NCBI RefSeq assembly: GCF_007752535.1 | Contig: NZ_CP036426.1 | Coordinates: forward strand, 2,914,001 to 2,978,000 | Length of the DNA: 64,000 nucleotides | Direction: 5' to 3' | DNA from: Tautonia plasticadhaerens | GTDB taxonomy: Bacteria > Planctomycetota > Planctomycetia > Isosphaerales > Isosphaeraceae | Shown here: positions 56,919-64,000 of the stretch, piece by piece | Position numbering within the stretch: position 1 is the stretch's first letter | Layout of the letters: every line of letters begins with the position of its first letter | Notes under the pieces: generated by a model | Database searches by the model: none | The model's input: the letters and a program-made list of their open reading frames with translations, nothing else | What the model was told of the DNA's origin: nothing | Program-made: the position numbers and the translations under genes

Positions 56919-58367
56919 TCAGTAGAGCAGGATCACGTCCAGGCCGTAGGTGAACTGGCTGCCCGAGACGCCGCCGTTGTAGGGTGAGCCGTACTGGGCC
57001 CAGTCCCACCGGGTCTCGGGGCGGATCCAGAGGTTGGGGCAGGGCTTGTAGATCATGCCGAGGGTCTGCTCGTAGTAGCGGTCGGCGGTCCCGGTGCGGA
57101 CGCCGTCGGTGTCCCAGAAGATTTCGCTCCGCCAGACGCCGGTGAGGTTGTCGCCCAGCTCATAGAGGAACCAGTTGCCGAAGCTGTACCAGGTGCCATT
57201 CCCCCGGCGGACGAAGGCGACGTCGTCGTCGGGCGAGGCGTCGAAGGGGACGCCATACTCGATCCCCTGGTCGGTCTCCATCACCTGGGTCAGCCGGTCG
57301 GTCCACTGGTAGGAGAGGACCGTGGTCCAGAGGTTGGTCGAGTCGTCGGTGTAATCGGCATTCGACCCGAGGGTCGGGGTGTCGCCGATCGCGACGTTGA
57401 AGAACCTCGGATAGACGTTGGCGTTGCTGCTGAAGACGAAGGTGAGGTTGAGCTTGTCCTCCATCCCGGTGTAGCTGAAGCCTCCCATGTAGCCCCACGG
57501 GGCATTCTCGTTCTGGAAGCGGTCCCAGCCCTGGGGGATGCCGTTGTAGACGACCAGGTTGTCGCTCACGTTCCAGGTCGTCATCAGCCCCCAGTGGGTG
57601 AACGGCTGGCCGAAGGTGAACATGTAGGGGACCGACAGCAAGGGGCGGCCGATCGCCGGCACCACCTCATAGCCGTGCAGCGTGTACCAGCGGCCGAACT
57701 TGAGGTCGAGGCCGCCCTCCGTCAGCACGGGCAGGTGCATCTCGGCGTAGAACTGGGCCAGGTCGATGCCGGCGAACTGGGTGGCGCCGAAGGCGCCGTC
57801 GAAGACGCCCCGCATCTTGTTGAACGAGTGGTCGTGCCCGAAGAGGAAGTCCAGCCGGCCGCCGAAGTTGACCTCGCCGTCGTGGTCGAGCGGGCGTTCG
57901 AAGACGGTGTAATACTGGTTGCCCATCCAGTCGTTGGACTTGTAGTTCGGGGTGACGCCGAAGTTGATGCCGTCGGAGGGGAAGGCGGGGTTGGCGGTGA
58001 AGCTGTTCTGAATCCAGCCGTAGATCTGGAACTTGCTGTCCTCAGCCCCGAAGAGTTCCATGATGTAGCGGCGGGGCTCGCCCTCGGCGGCGGCCTCGCC
58101 CGCGGCGGCCTCGAGCGTGGGCTGCTCGCCGGCCAGGACGTTCTCGGCGGCGGGCAGTGCATAGGGCTGGACGGGGTCGACGGCCGGGGCGGGGGCCTCG
58201 GCCATCGGCAGGGGGGCGACCGGGGAGGGGGCGGCGGAGGGGGGTAGCGGGGGGAGGCCGTCGGGGCCGACCTGGGCGTCGACCCTCCCGGCGACCCCGA
58301 GCCCGGCCAGCGCGGCCGCCATCGCCCATCCCGGCCGCCACGGTCGAGATCGCGTCGTCTTGAGCAC
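56919..58367 (-). CDS. Outer-membrane beta-barrel porin (BBP2/OmpL-like)
   Basis: A 482-residue exported protein starting at GTG 58367, with AGGAGG eight bases upstream. The signal peptide is 'LKTTRSRPWRPGWAMAAALAGLGVAGRVDA'. Residues about 30-95 are Pro/Ala/Glu-rich. Beta strands dominate afterwards ('FQIYGWIQNSFTANPAFPSDGINFGVTPNYKSNDWMGNQYYTVFERPL', 'DLKFGRWYTLHGYEVVPAIGRPLLSVPYMFTFGQPFTHWGLMTTWNV', ending 'FTYGLDVILLY'), the pattern of the planctomycete BBP2-like outer-membrane family. It is flanked by amt and glnA, so uptake of a nitrogen-related solute is possible but not shown. Confidence 0.82.
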   Translation of the reverse strand: MLKTTRSRPWRPGWAMAAALAGLGVAGRVDAQVGPDGLPPLPPSAAPSPVAPLPMAEAPAPAVDPVQPYALPAAENVLAGEQPTLEAAAGEAAAEGEPRRYIMELFGAEDSKFQIYGWIQNSFTANPAFPSDGINFGVTPNYKSNDWMGNQYYTVFERPLDHDGEVNFGGRLDFLFGHDHSFNKMRGVFDGAFGATQFAGIDLAQFYAEMHLPVLTEGGLDLKFGRWYTLHGYEVVPAIGRPLLSVPYMFTFGQPFTHWGLMTTWNVSDNLVVYNGIPQGWDRFQNENAPWGYMGGFSYTGMEDKLNLTFVFSSNANVYPRFFNVAIGDTPTLGSNADYTDDSTNLWTTVLSYQWTDRLTQVMETDQGIEYGVPFDASPDDDVAFVRRGNGTWYSFGNWFLYELGDNLTGVWRSEIFWDTDGVRTGTADRYYEQTLGMIYKPCPNLWIRPETRWDWAQYGSPYNGGVSGSQFTYGLDVILLY

Positions 58368-58799
58368 TGCGGTGGACCTCCTGTCCAGTGCGAGGGATAT
58401 CCTGGTCGGGGGGACACCGGCGGGAGAGGTACCGGGACGGGGCCGGGCCGATCGGGGGCGCCTCATCCTTCGGCGGCCCCCGCGGCGTCCGGGCAAGGCG
58501 ACCGCCCCCGCACCTCCGCGGGCGCGACGCCAAACCCCGTGAGACAGATCATCGGATCCGGACGGGACCCGACGTGAGCCCCCGGCGGCGGCCGCCCGGG
58601 CCGGGGGCGGCCCGGGGGAGGGGAGGATTGGCGGACTGGCCCCTTGCGTCGGCGGCGCCGAACGGGTATTTCTCCTTCCCAAGCCAGGACCATGGGCACG
58701 GTCTCGCGCCGCGCGCCGACGACCGTGCGGGAGAACGCCGCCCGCCGACCGACCGACCCATCCCCCCTCTCCCCCGCTAGCACGGAGCCCGTCTCAGCA
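58368..58799. other. Divergent porin/glnA control region
   Basis: This 432-bp gap should hold promoters for the porin gene (minus) and glnA (plus). The only AT-rich patch is TATTTC near 58670. No hairpin, small gene or clear -10/-35 pair is visible, and I find no glnA ribosome site stronger than GGAG. A long leader is likely. Confidence 0.4.
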
Positions 58800-60221
58800 A
58801 TGGCTATGACCCCCGCCGACGTTCAGAAGATGGCCAAGGACGCCGGAGTCCAGATCGTCGACCTGCGGTTCATCGACCTCCCCGGTGTCTGGCAGCACTT
58901 CTCGATCCCGGTGCGCAACCTGGAAGCCGACCTGTTCGAGGACGGGCTGGGATTCGACGGCTCGAGCGTCCGCGGCTATCAGCAGATCCAAGAAAGCGAC
59001 ATGCTGCTGAAGCCGGACCCCGACACGGCCAAGATCGACCCCTTCATGGCCGTGCCGACGCTCACCCTGATCTGCAACGTCTACGACCCGGTGACGCTGG
59101 AGTCCTACAGCCGGGACCCGAGGTACATCGCCACCAAGGCCGAGGAATATCTCAAGTCGACCGGCATCGCCGACACCTCCTACTGGGGGCCCGAGGCCGA
59201 GTTCTTCATCTTCGACGATGTCCGGTATGAGCAGACCGCCAGCACCGGCTTCTACAAGGTCGACTCCAAGGAGGCGATCTGGAACTCGGCCCGGGACGAG
59301 GGCCCGAACCTCGGCTACAAGATCCGCCACAAGGAGGGGTACTTCCCCGTCCCGCCGGCCGACTCGCTGCAGGACATCCGCAGCGAGATGATCATCGAGA
59401 TGGAGAAGCTCGACATCCCGATCGACCTGCACCACCACGAGGTCGGCACCTCGGGGCAGGGCGAGATCGGCATGCGCTTCGACACCCTCCGCGCGATGGC
59501 CGACAAGGTCCTCTACTACAAGTACGTCATCAAGAACGTCGCCCGCCGCCACGGCAAGACCGCGACGTTCATGCCCAAGCCGATCTTCGGCGACAACGGC
59601 TCGGGCATGCACACCCACCAGAGCCTCTGGAAGGACGGGACCAACCTGTTCTTCGACGAGACCAAGTACGCCGGCCTCTCCGACACCGCCCGCTACTACA
59701 TCGGCGGCCTCCTCAAGCACGCCCCGGCGCTCCTGGCCCTGACCAACCCCACCACCAACTCCTACCGCCGCCTGGTCCCCGGCTACGAGGCCCCAGTGAA
59801 CCTGGTCTACAGCCAGCGGAACCGCTCGGCCGCCATCCGCATCCCCCTCTACAGCAAGAGCGCCAAGGGCAAGCGGATCGAGTTCCGCTGCCCCGACCCC
59901 TCCTGCAACCCCTACCTCGCCTTCCCCGCCCTGATGATGGCCGGGCTCGACGGCATCCAGAACAAGATCGACCCGGGCGAGCCGATGGACCGGGACCTCT
60001 ACGACCTGGAGCCCGAGGAGGCCGTGAAGATCAGGAGCACCCCCGGGAGCCTCGCCGAGGTGCTCGACGCCCTGGAGAAGGACCACGAGTTCCTCCTCAG
60101 GGGGGACGTCTTCACCCCCGACGTCATCGAGACCTGGATCCACTACAAGCGCGAGCGCGAGTTGCAGCAGGTCAACCTCCGGCCCGTCCCCTACGAGTTC
60201 TACCTCTACTTCGACATCTGA
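58800..60221 (+). CDS. glnA: Glutamine synthetase type I, GlnA
   Basis: A 473-residue enzyme of type I size and sequence: '[24 protein letters not shown]' (Asp/Gly loop), '[11 protein letters not shown]', '[18 protein letters not shown]', '[24 protein letters not shown]' (ATP site) and '[34 protein letters not shown]'. The adenylylation Tyr is present at 401 ('[13 protein letters not shown]'), so control by a GlnE-type enzyme is possible. It condenses glutamate and ammonium. A tandem hairpin follows the gene. It lies near amt, PII and the GlnE-like gene. Confidence 0.97.
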   Translation: MAMTPADVQKMAKDAGVQIVDLRFIDLPGVWQHFSIPVRNLEADLFEDGLGFDGSSVRGYQQIQESDMLLKPDPDTAKIDPFMAVPTLTLICNVYDPVTLESYSRDPRYIATKAEEYLKSTGIADTSYWGPEAEFFIFDDVRYEQTASTGFYKVDSKEAIWNSARDEGPNLGYKIRHKEGYFPVPPADSLQDIRSEMIIEMEKLDIPIDLHHHEVGTSGQGEIGMRFDTLRAMADKVLYYKYVIKNVARRHGKTATFMPKPIFGDNGSGMHTHQSLWKDGTNLFFDETKYAGLSDTARYYIGGLLKHAPALLALTNPTTNSYRRLVPGYEAPVNLVYSQRNRSAAIRIPLYSKSAKGKRIEFRCPDPSCNPYLAFPALMMAGLDGIQNKIDPGEPMDRDLYDLEPEEAVKIRSTPGSLAEVLDALEKDHEFLLRGDVFTPDVIETWIHYKRERELQQVNLRPVPYEFYLYFDI

Positions 60222-60246
60222 GCCGGGCCGGAACCCCGGGCGAATC

Positions 60247-60305
60247 GGCCCGATCGCATCGGGCCCAATCGGGCCGCCGCCGACCCCCATCGGCGGCGGC
60301 CCGAT
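60247..60305. terminator. Bidirectional terminator, tandem hairpins
   Basis: GGCCCGAT-CGC-ATCGGGCC (60247-60265) is followed by a 15-bp perfect stem TCGGGCCGCCGCCGA/TCGGCGGCGGCCCGA with a six-base loop (60269-60304). It lies between the convergent glnA (plus) and lipoprotein (minus) genes. Confidence 0.75.
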
Positions 60306-60353
60306 CTCGTTCCCGGCCTCGGCCATGGCCCGGCCGACGCGACTCGACTCGAC

Positions 60354-60794
60354 TCAGGAACCCTCACCCTCGGGGGCCGGGGCCTCGGCGGCGGCGGGCT
60401 CGCCCTGGGGCAACTTGGCGAGGAACGCCGCGGGGTCGGCCTCCACCTCCCCCTTGCAGCCGGCGCAGCAGACGAAGACGGGGGTGCCGTCGGCATCCAC
60501 CTTGATCGGCACGCCCATCGAGCCGAGCGGTTCCTCGGAGACGGGGCAGACCGTCTGGGCCAGGGCGAGCTCGGCGTCCTCGGGGGGGAGCTGGTTGATC
60601 AGCTCGCGTTGCTCGTCGTCCAGCTCGACCTGGGCGAGGGCGGCGTCCTCCGCGGCGAAGACGTCGCCGGGCATCTCGGGGCCGGCCCCGGTCGTCTCGA
60701 CGGGCTCGACCTCGGCGTCGGGCGAGGAGCAGCCGGTGAACAGGGCCCAGGCCAGGGCCGAGGCGGCCAGGGGGGCGGTCAGTCGGGTCGTCAT
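60354..60794 (-). CDS. Lipoprotein with TRASH/YHS-like metal-binding motif
   Basis: A 146-residue lipoprotein: signal 'MTTRLTAPLAASALAWALFTGC', with Cys22 as lipid site. The C-terminal half holds 'CPVSEEPLGSMGVPIKVDADGTPVFVCCAGCKGEVEADPAAFLAKL', the C...CCxxC pattern of heavy-metal-binding TRASH/YHS-like domains. The tail is Ala/Pro/Glu-rich. It may bind copper or another metal in the periplasm. Transcribed towards glnA with a shared terminator. Its stop is at the window position where the second hairpin ends about 50 bp away. Confidence 0.8.
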   Translation of the reverse strand: MTTRLTAPLAASALAWALFTGCSSPDAEVEPVETTGAGPEMPGDVFAAEDAALAQVELDDEQRELINQLPPEDAELALAQTVCPVSEEPLGSMGVPIKVDADGTPVFVCCAGCKGEVEADPAAFLAKLPQGEPAAAEAPAPEGEGS

Positions 60795-60934
60795 GTCGTG
60801 ATCCTTTGGTGCGACCAGCGGGGCGGGGTGGGGGGGCGATCCCGGGTCCGTCGCCCGGCCCCGATGGTCGCCCCTCGATGTCCGCCCCCGATTGTAATAC
60901 CCCTCCCCAACCCGGGCCAGCGCGGCCCTCGTCG

Positions 60935-61984
60935 TCAGAACGGCGGCTGGTCCTGGTCGGGCAGCGGCAGGGGGGTGCCCCGGTAGAACCTCCGGTTCTC
61001 GACGGCCCAGATCTTGGAGGTGAACGGCTCCTCGCCGTCGGCGGTGCGGAGCACCTTGGCGACGGCGTTGAACTTGGCGTCCAGCTCGTCGGCGTAGTGC
61101 AGGATCATCGCCTCCAGCGTGGCCGGGGGCTTGGGGGAGCCGAACTCGGTCTTGCCGTGGTGGGCGAGGATGGCGTGCTCCAGCAGCAGGAGCGTCTCGA
61201 CCGGGAAGTCGCCGATCTCCCGGGCGGTGTCGCGGACGAGGTCCCGGCCCATGAGGATGTGGCCGATCAGGTTCCCCTCGGTGGTGTACTTCGCCTCGAT
61301 CGGGTGGTACTCCAGCTCCCGGAGCTTGCCGATGTCGTGCAGGATCGCGGCGGCGACGATCACGTCCCGGTTCAGCGGCGGGTTCAGCTCCTCGTAATAG
61401 CGGCCGTAATGCTCGGCCAGCAGGATGCTGACCCGGGTGACGCTCCAGAGGTGCTCGACCAACCCCCCGGTGACGTTGTGGTGCATGTGGGAGGCGGCCG
61501 GCATCAGCTCCAGGGCCGGGGCGTGCGCCTCCAGGATCCGCCGGACCAGCTCCGAGAGCTTCTCGTCCTCGATGTAGCGGCCGACGAATTCCAGGATCTT
61601 CCCCAGGCGGTCCCCCTGGGGGTACTTCGACCGCTCGACGAGCGTGCCGATGTCGAAGCCGTCGGCCTCGTCGTCGGGGCCGCCGGCGGGGCGGAGGTCG
61701 ATCAGCTCCAGTTGCAGGCCGTACCGGGCGTTGAACCGGCCCCGGGCCCGGAGCCGGTAGGCCAGCCCCTCGGTCCAGCCGTCGGCCTGCCTGAGGAACC
61801 GGCTGTCGGCCCAGAGGGGGGCCTCGACCGTCAGGTGCCGGTCCCGGAAATAGCACTTCACGAACGGCTCGTTCTTCTTCGTCGTACCCTTCTCGCGGGT
61901 CGCGAGCACGGCGAAGCACTCGGCCTCCTGGCCGTCCTGGAATTCGCCGAGCCGGATCAGGGTGGTCTCGGTGCCGCTGGCCAT
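60935..61984 (-). CDS. YhaM-like 3'-5' exoribonuclease, OB fold plus HD domain
   Basis: A 349-residue protein. Residues about 1-110 form an OB-fold ('RLGEFQDGQEAECFAVLATREKGTTKKNEPFVKCYFRDRHLTVEAPLWAD'), and residues 150-310 an HD domain with 'ASHMHHNVTGGLVEHLWSV', 'VAAAILHDIGKL' and 'LEHAILAHHGK' metal ligands. This order matches YhaM/CbfI enzymes that degrade RNA or DNA from the 3' end. ATG 61984 has GGGGGAG eight bases upstream. Transcribed toward the metal-binding lipoprotein gene with a 140-bp gap. Confidence 0.9.
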   Translation of the reverse strand: MASGTETTLIRLGEFQDGQEAECFAVLATREKGTTKKNEPFVKCYFRDRHLTVEAPLWADSRFLRQADGWTEGLAYRLRARGRFNARYGLQLELIDLRPAGGPDDEADGFDIGTLVERSKYPQGDRLGKILEFVGRYIEDEKLSELVRRILEAHAPALELMPAASHMHHNVTGGLVEHLWSVTRVSILLAEHYGRYYEELNPPLNRDVIVAAAILHDIGKLRELEYHPIEAKYTTEGNLIGHILMGRDLVRDTAREIGDFPVETLLLLEHAILAHHGKTEFGSPKPPATLEAMILHYADELDAKFNAVAKVLRTADGEEPFTSKIWAVENRRFYRGTPLPLPDQDQPPF

Positions 61985-62704
61985 TGGGGTCGCTCCCCCT
62001 TCTTGACGGTGGGTCCGGGTGTGGGTGCGGGTCGATTCGACTCGGTCGGCGCGGGGCGCCATTCCTCCCTGCATCGGATCCGGGGCGGCCCCGACTGAAG
62101 CCAACCCGGCCCGGCTCCACCGGATGGAAGCGTACCATCCGTCGACTACGATGCAAACTGATACACTGGTCGTTTGTTGATTGCAACCTGATCAAAATAC
62201 CACTATATCCTCCCCAGGCGTCAGATCGCGTCCGACCCGATCGTCCGTCAGGTCCGCCCCGTCCGACGCCCCGGCCGGCGATTCGGCCCCGATCGGGGAG
62301 GGCCGGGCCGCACGGGAGGCCGATCTTCGATGGCGACCCGAGGTCGGGCCGGGTGGCCCGATTTCGATCGTCCCTGGGACGAAGGCGGTCGGGCCGGGGC
62401 CGGATGGCGGAGGAGGGATGGCGAGAGGCGGGGTCTTCATCGTAGGGTGGGTCCTCGCCGAGGGACCCAGCCCCGGGCCGCCCCCCTGGTCCGTGGCGAG
62501 TCTCGCGGCGCGGGCCCGCCTCACGGATCGGATTCCGCCCCCCGCCCCCGAAGGGTTCCGGAGTTGCTCCACCCCGATGGCACGGATCGGGGGCGTTCCC
62601 GCATCGGAGGGGATGCCAGGCGGGATCGCGGCGGGAGGCCGGGCCGGGAGGGCCCGGGCTCGGAGGATGTCCGCCGTGGCGGACCACGACACGGAGGTCA
62701 GGGA
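61985..62704. other. Long divergent region with possible back-to-back promoters
   Basis: An AT-rich patch (62150-62210) holds the palindromic TTGCAA (62181-62186) which could serve two promoters: TATATC 17 bases downstream on the plus strand (62204-62209) and TATCAG 17 bases away on the minus strand (62158-62163). The remaining 490 bases before 62705 read as low-complexity GC-rich sequence on both strands; I find no gene there. Confidence 0.4.
62158..62209. promoter_or_regulatory. Putative divergent promoter pair sharing TTGCAA
   Basis: Plus strand: TTGCAA (62181-62186), 17 bases, TATATC (62204-62209). Minus strand: TTGCAA (same bases), 17 bases, TATCAG (62163-62158). The pair would serve the GH5-type gene to the right and the YhaM-like gene to the left (leader about 170 bases). 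Each hexamer matches only partly; low certainty. Confidence 0.3.
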
Positions 62705-64000
62705 ATGGCATCCTCGGCATCGAGGGACGAGGTCGGGGACGGACGCCCGGCCCGGGGGCGGCGGGACTCCCGGGCCGGATGGGCCTGGACCTGGGTCCTG
62801 GCCCTGGGGCTCGTGGGGACGGCGATCGGGCCGTCGGGCCGGGCCGCGGCCCAGCCCGGGGCGGACCCGGTCCGGCCCTCTCCCCAATCGGCCCCGGCGG
62901 CCCTGCGGGTCTCGGGGCGGCACTTCGTCGACCCGGCGGGCCGGGTGGTCCTGCTCCGGGGGGTGAACCTGTCGGGGGACTCCAAGGTCCCGCCCTTCCA
63001 CCCGGCGATCAGCCCCGAGGACCTCGACCGGGTCGCGGCGATGGGCTTCAACGTCATCCGCCTGCTGTTCGTCTGGGAGGCGTACGAGCCGAGCCCCGGC
63101 GTCTACGACGAGTCGTACCTGGAGGCCGAGCTGGCCGTCGCGGCCGAGGCGGCCCGCCGGGGGATCTCCACGGTCGTCGACGTCCACCAGGACGGCTTCT
63201 CCCGGTTCGCCTCCCGGGGCAGCGGCGACGGCTTCCCCGCCTGGGCCGTCTCCCCCCGGGGGACGCCGTCGGTCCCCGACAACAGCCCGGACTGCGCCGC
63301 CTGGCCGTTGAAGATGTTCTCGGACCCGACCACGCACAAGTCGTTCGCCGACTTCTTCGACGACGCCCACGGCGTCCGCACCCGATACCTGCTCATGCTC
63401 TCCCGGGTGGCCGCCGCCTTCTCGGGGGAGCCGGGCGTGATCGGCTACGACCCGATCAACGAGCCCTGGGGGCACGAGCGCAGGGAGCTGGCCCCGCTCT
63501 ACCGGGACGCCGCCGCCGTCATCCGGGCCCGGCACCCCTCGGCCATCCTGTTCCTGGAGGGGCACATCACCACGAACACGGGGCTGCAGACGAGGCTGCC
63601 CCGCCCCGACGACGGCCCGATGGCCTACGCGCCGCACTACTACAACCCGACGACCATCGTGCTGAAGCGGTGGCACGGCCTGACCGCCACCATGGACAAC
63701 GCCTTCCGGCACATGACCGCGACCTCGGCCCGCTGGGACGCCCCGCTGTTCGTGGGGGAGTTCGGCATGGACGCCCGGGTCGTCGGCGTCGGGGCCTACG
63801 TGGACGAGGTGTACGACCGGCTCGACGCCGCGCTCGCCTCCGGGGCCCAGTGGAACCTGACGCCGGACTGGTCGCCGACGCTCAAGGACCGCTGGAACGG
63901 CGAGGACTTCAGCATCCTCCTGCCCGACGGCCGCCCTCGCCCCAACTTCCGCCCCCGGCCCTACCCCCGGGCCACCGCCGGAATGCCCGTCCGGTTCTCC
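62705..64000 (+). CDS. GH5-type cellulase-family glycosidase, partial at window edge
   Basis: At least 432 residues; the frame is open to the last base. ATG 62705 gives an Arg-rich start and a TM/signal segment ('[23 protein letters not shown]'). GH5 hallmarks follow: '[26 protein letters not shown]', '[26 protein letters not shown]', the acid/base Glu in '[11 protein letters not shown]', and the nucleophile Glu in '[12 protein letters not shown]'. The pattern, with '[11 protein letters not shown]', is closest to endoglycoceramidase-like GH5 enzymes, which cut glycans from glycolipids. The C-terminus lies beyond the window. Confidence 0.88.
   Translation, partial: MASSASRDEVGDGRPARGRRDSRAGWAWTWVLALGLVGTAIGPSGRAAAQPGADPVRPSPQSAPAALRVSGRHFVDPAGRVVLLRGVNLSGDSKVPPFHPAISPEDLDRVAAMGFNVIRLLFVWEAYEPSPGVYDESYLEAELAVAAEAARRGISTVVDVHQDGFSRFASRGSGDGFPAWAVSPRGTPSVPDNSPDCAAWPLKMFSDPTTHKSFADFFDDAHGVRTRYLLMLSRVAAAFSGEPGVIGYDPINEPWGHERRELAPLYRDAAAVIRARHPSAILFLEGHITTNTGLQTRLPRPDDGPMAYAPHYYNPTTIVLKRWHGLTATMDNAFRHMTATSARWDAPLFVGEFGMDARVVGVGAYVDEVYDRLDAALASGAQWNLTPDWSPTLKDRWNGEDFSILLPDGRPRPNFRPRPYPRATAGMPVRFS

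Noticed and set aside
58690-58712. A GG-N10-GC pattern upstream of glnA as a sigma54 promoter.
   Set aside because: The TGGCAC core is shifted by one base, and GG-N10-GC is frequent by chance at this GC content.

Overview
The window is about 70% GC and gene-dense. It looks like a chromosomal segment of a planctomycete, most likely close to Isosphaeraceae. The support is two DUF1559 pseudopilin-like proteins, small 'SGxVTLxGEPL' lipoproteins, a PEP-CTERM/DUF4397 protein, a sialate O-acetylesterase, a DUF4832 protein, a glucuronoyl-esterase-like protein and frequent GTG starts. The family placement is inference from gene content only. I see no rRNA, convincing tRNA, CRISPR array or phage module.

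Layout. 1-5.7 kb (minus): a DabAB inorganic-carbon uptake pair, preceded by an HTH-EIIA(Ntr) fusion regulator and a ribbon-helix-helix protein with a promoter/operator of its own. 6-13.2 kb (plus): a FadL-like outer-membrane protein, a CE15-like esterase, a frameshifted histidine-kinase/receiver remnant, a SurA-like lipoprotein and an ABC-2 exporter pair. 13.2-24.7 kb: an epimerase with an SppA-like protease, secreted and PEP-CTERM proteins, a sialate esterase, RluA-family pseudouridine synthase, a coiled/TPR-like membrane protein, a B12-type radical SAM enzyme and a DUF4832 protein.

24.7-31.7 kb is the accessory region. It holds a two-gene, clearly lower-GC operon (P-loop GTPase-like protein plus a two-TM protein), dispersed palindromic repeats flanking it, a type II toxin-antitoxin pair, a low-complexity 'STGP' protein and an apparently intact ISKra4-family insertion sequence. 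31.8-40.6 kb: two DUF1559 proteins with three carboxypeptidase-regulatory-like lipoproteins, a bestrophin-like channel, RNase HII-like, ParA-like and ABM monooxygenase genes.

41-60.2 kb is a nitrogen-assimilation region: LysR regulator, gltB-gltD, a GlnE-like adenylyltransferase carrying two N-terminal ACT-like domains, PII, ammonium transporter, an outer-membrane porin and glnA. A UPF0175 protein, an orphan histidine kinase and a phosphoesterase lie among them. The set covers ammonium entry (Amt), assimilation (GlnA, GltBD) and control (LysR, PII, GlnE-like). Two features are unusual: the PII T-loop has Phe at position 51 where the uridylylated Tyr would be, and the GlnE-like protein carries its own putative glutamine-sensing ACT domains. 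The right end has a metal-binding-like lipoprotein, a YhaM-like HD exonuclease and a GH5-type glycosidase cut by the window edge.

The best candidate for an undescribed system is the GTPase + two-TM operon at 24.97-26.31 kb. The ACT-GlnE/PII(F51) arrangement and the DabAB/HTH-EIIA arrangement come next. All three are read by eye, without database searches.
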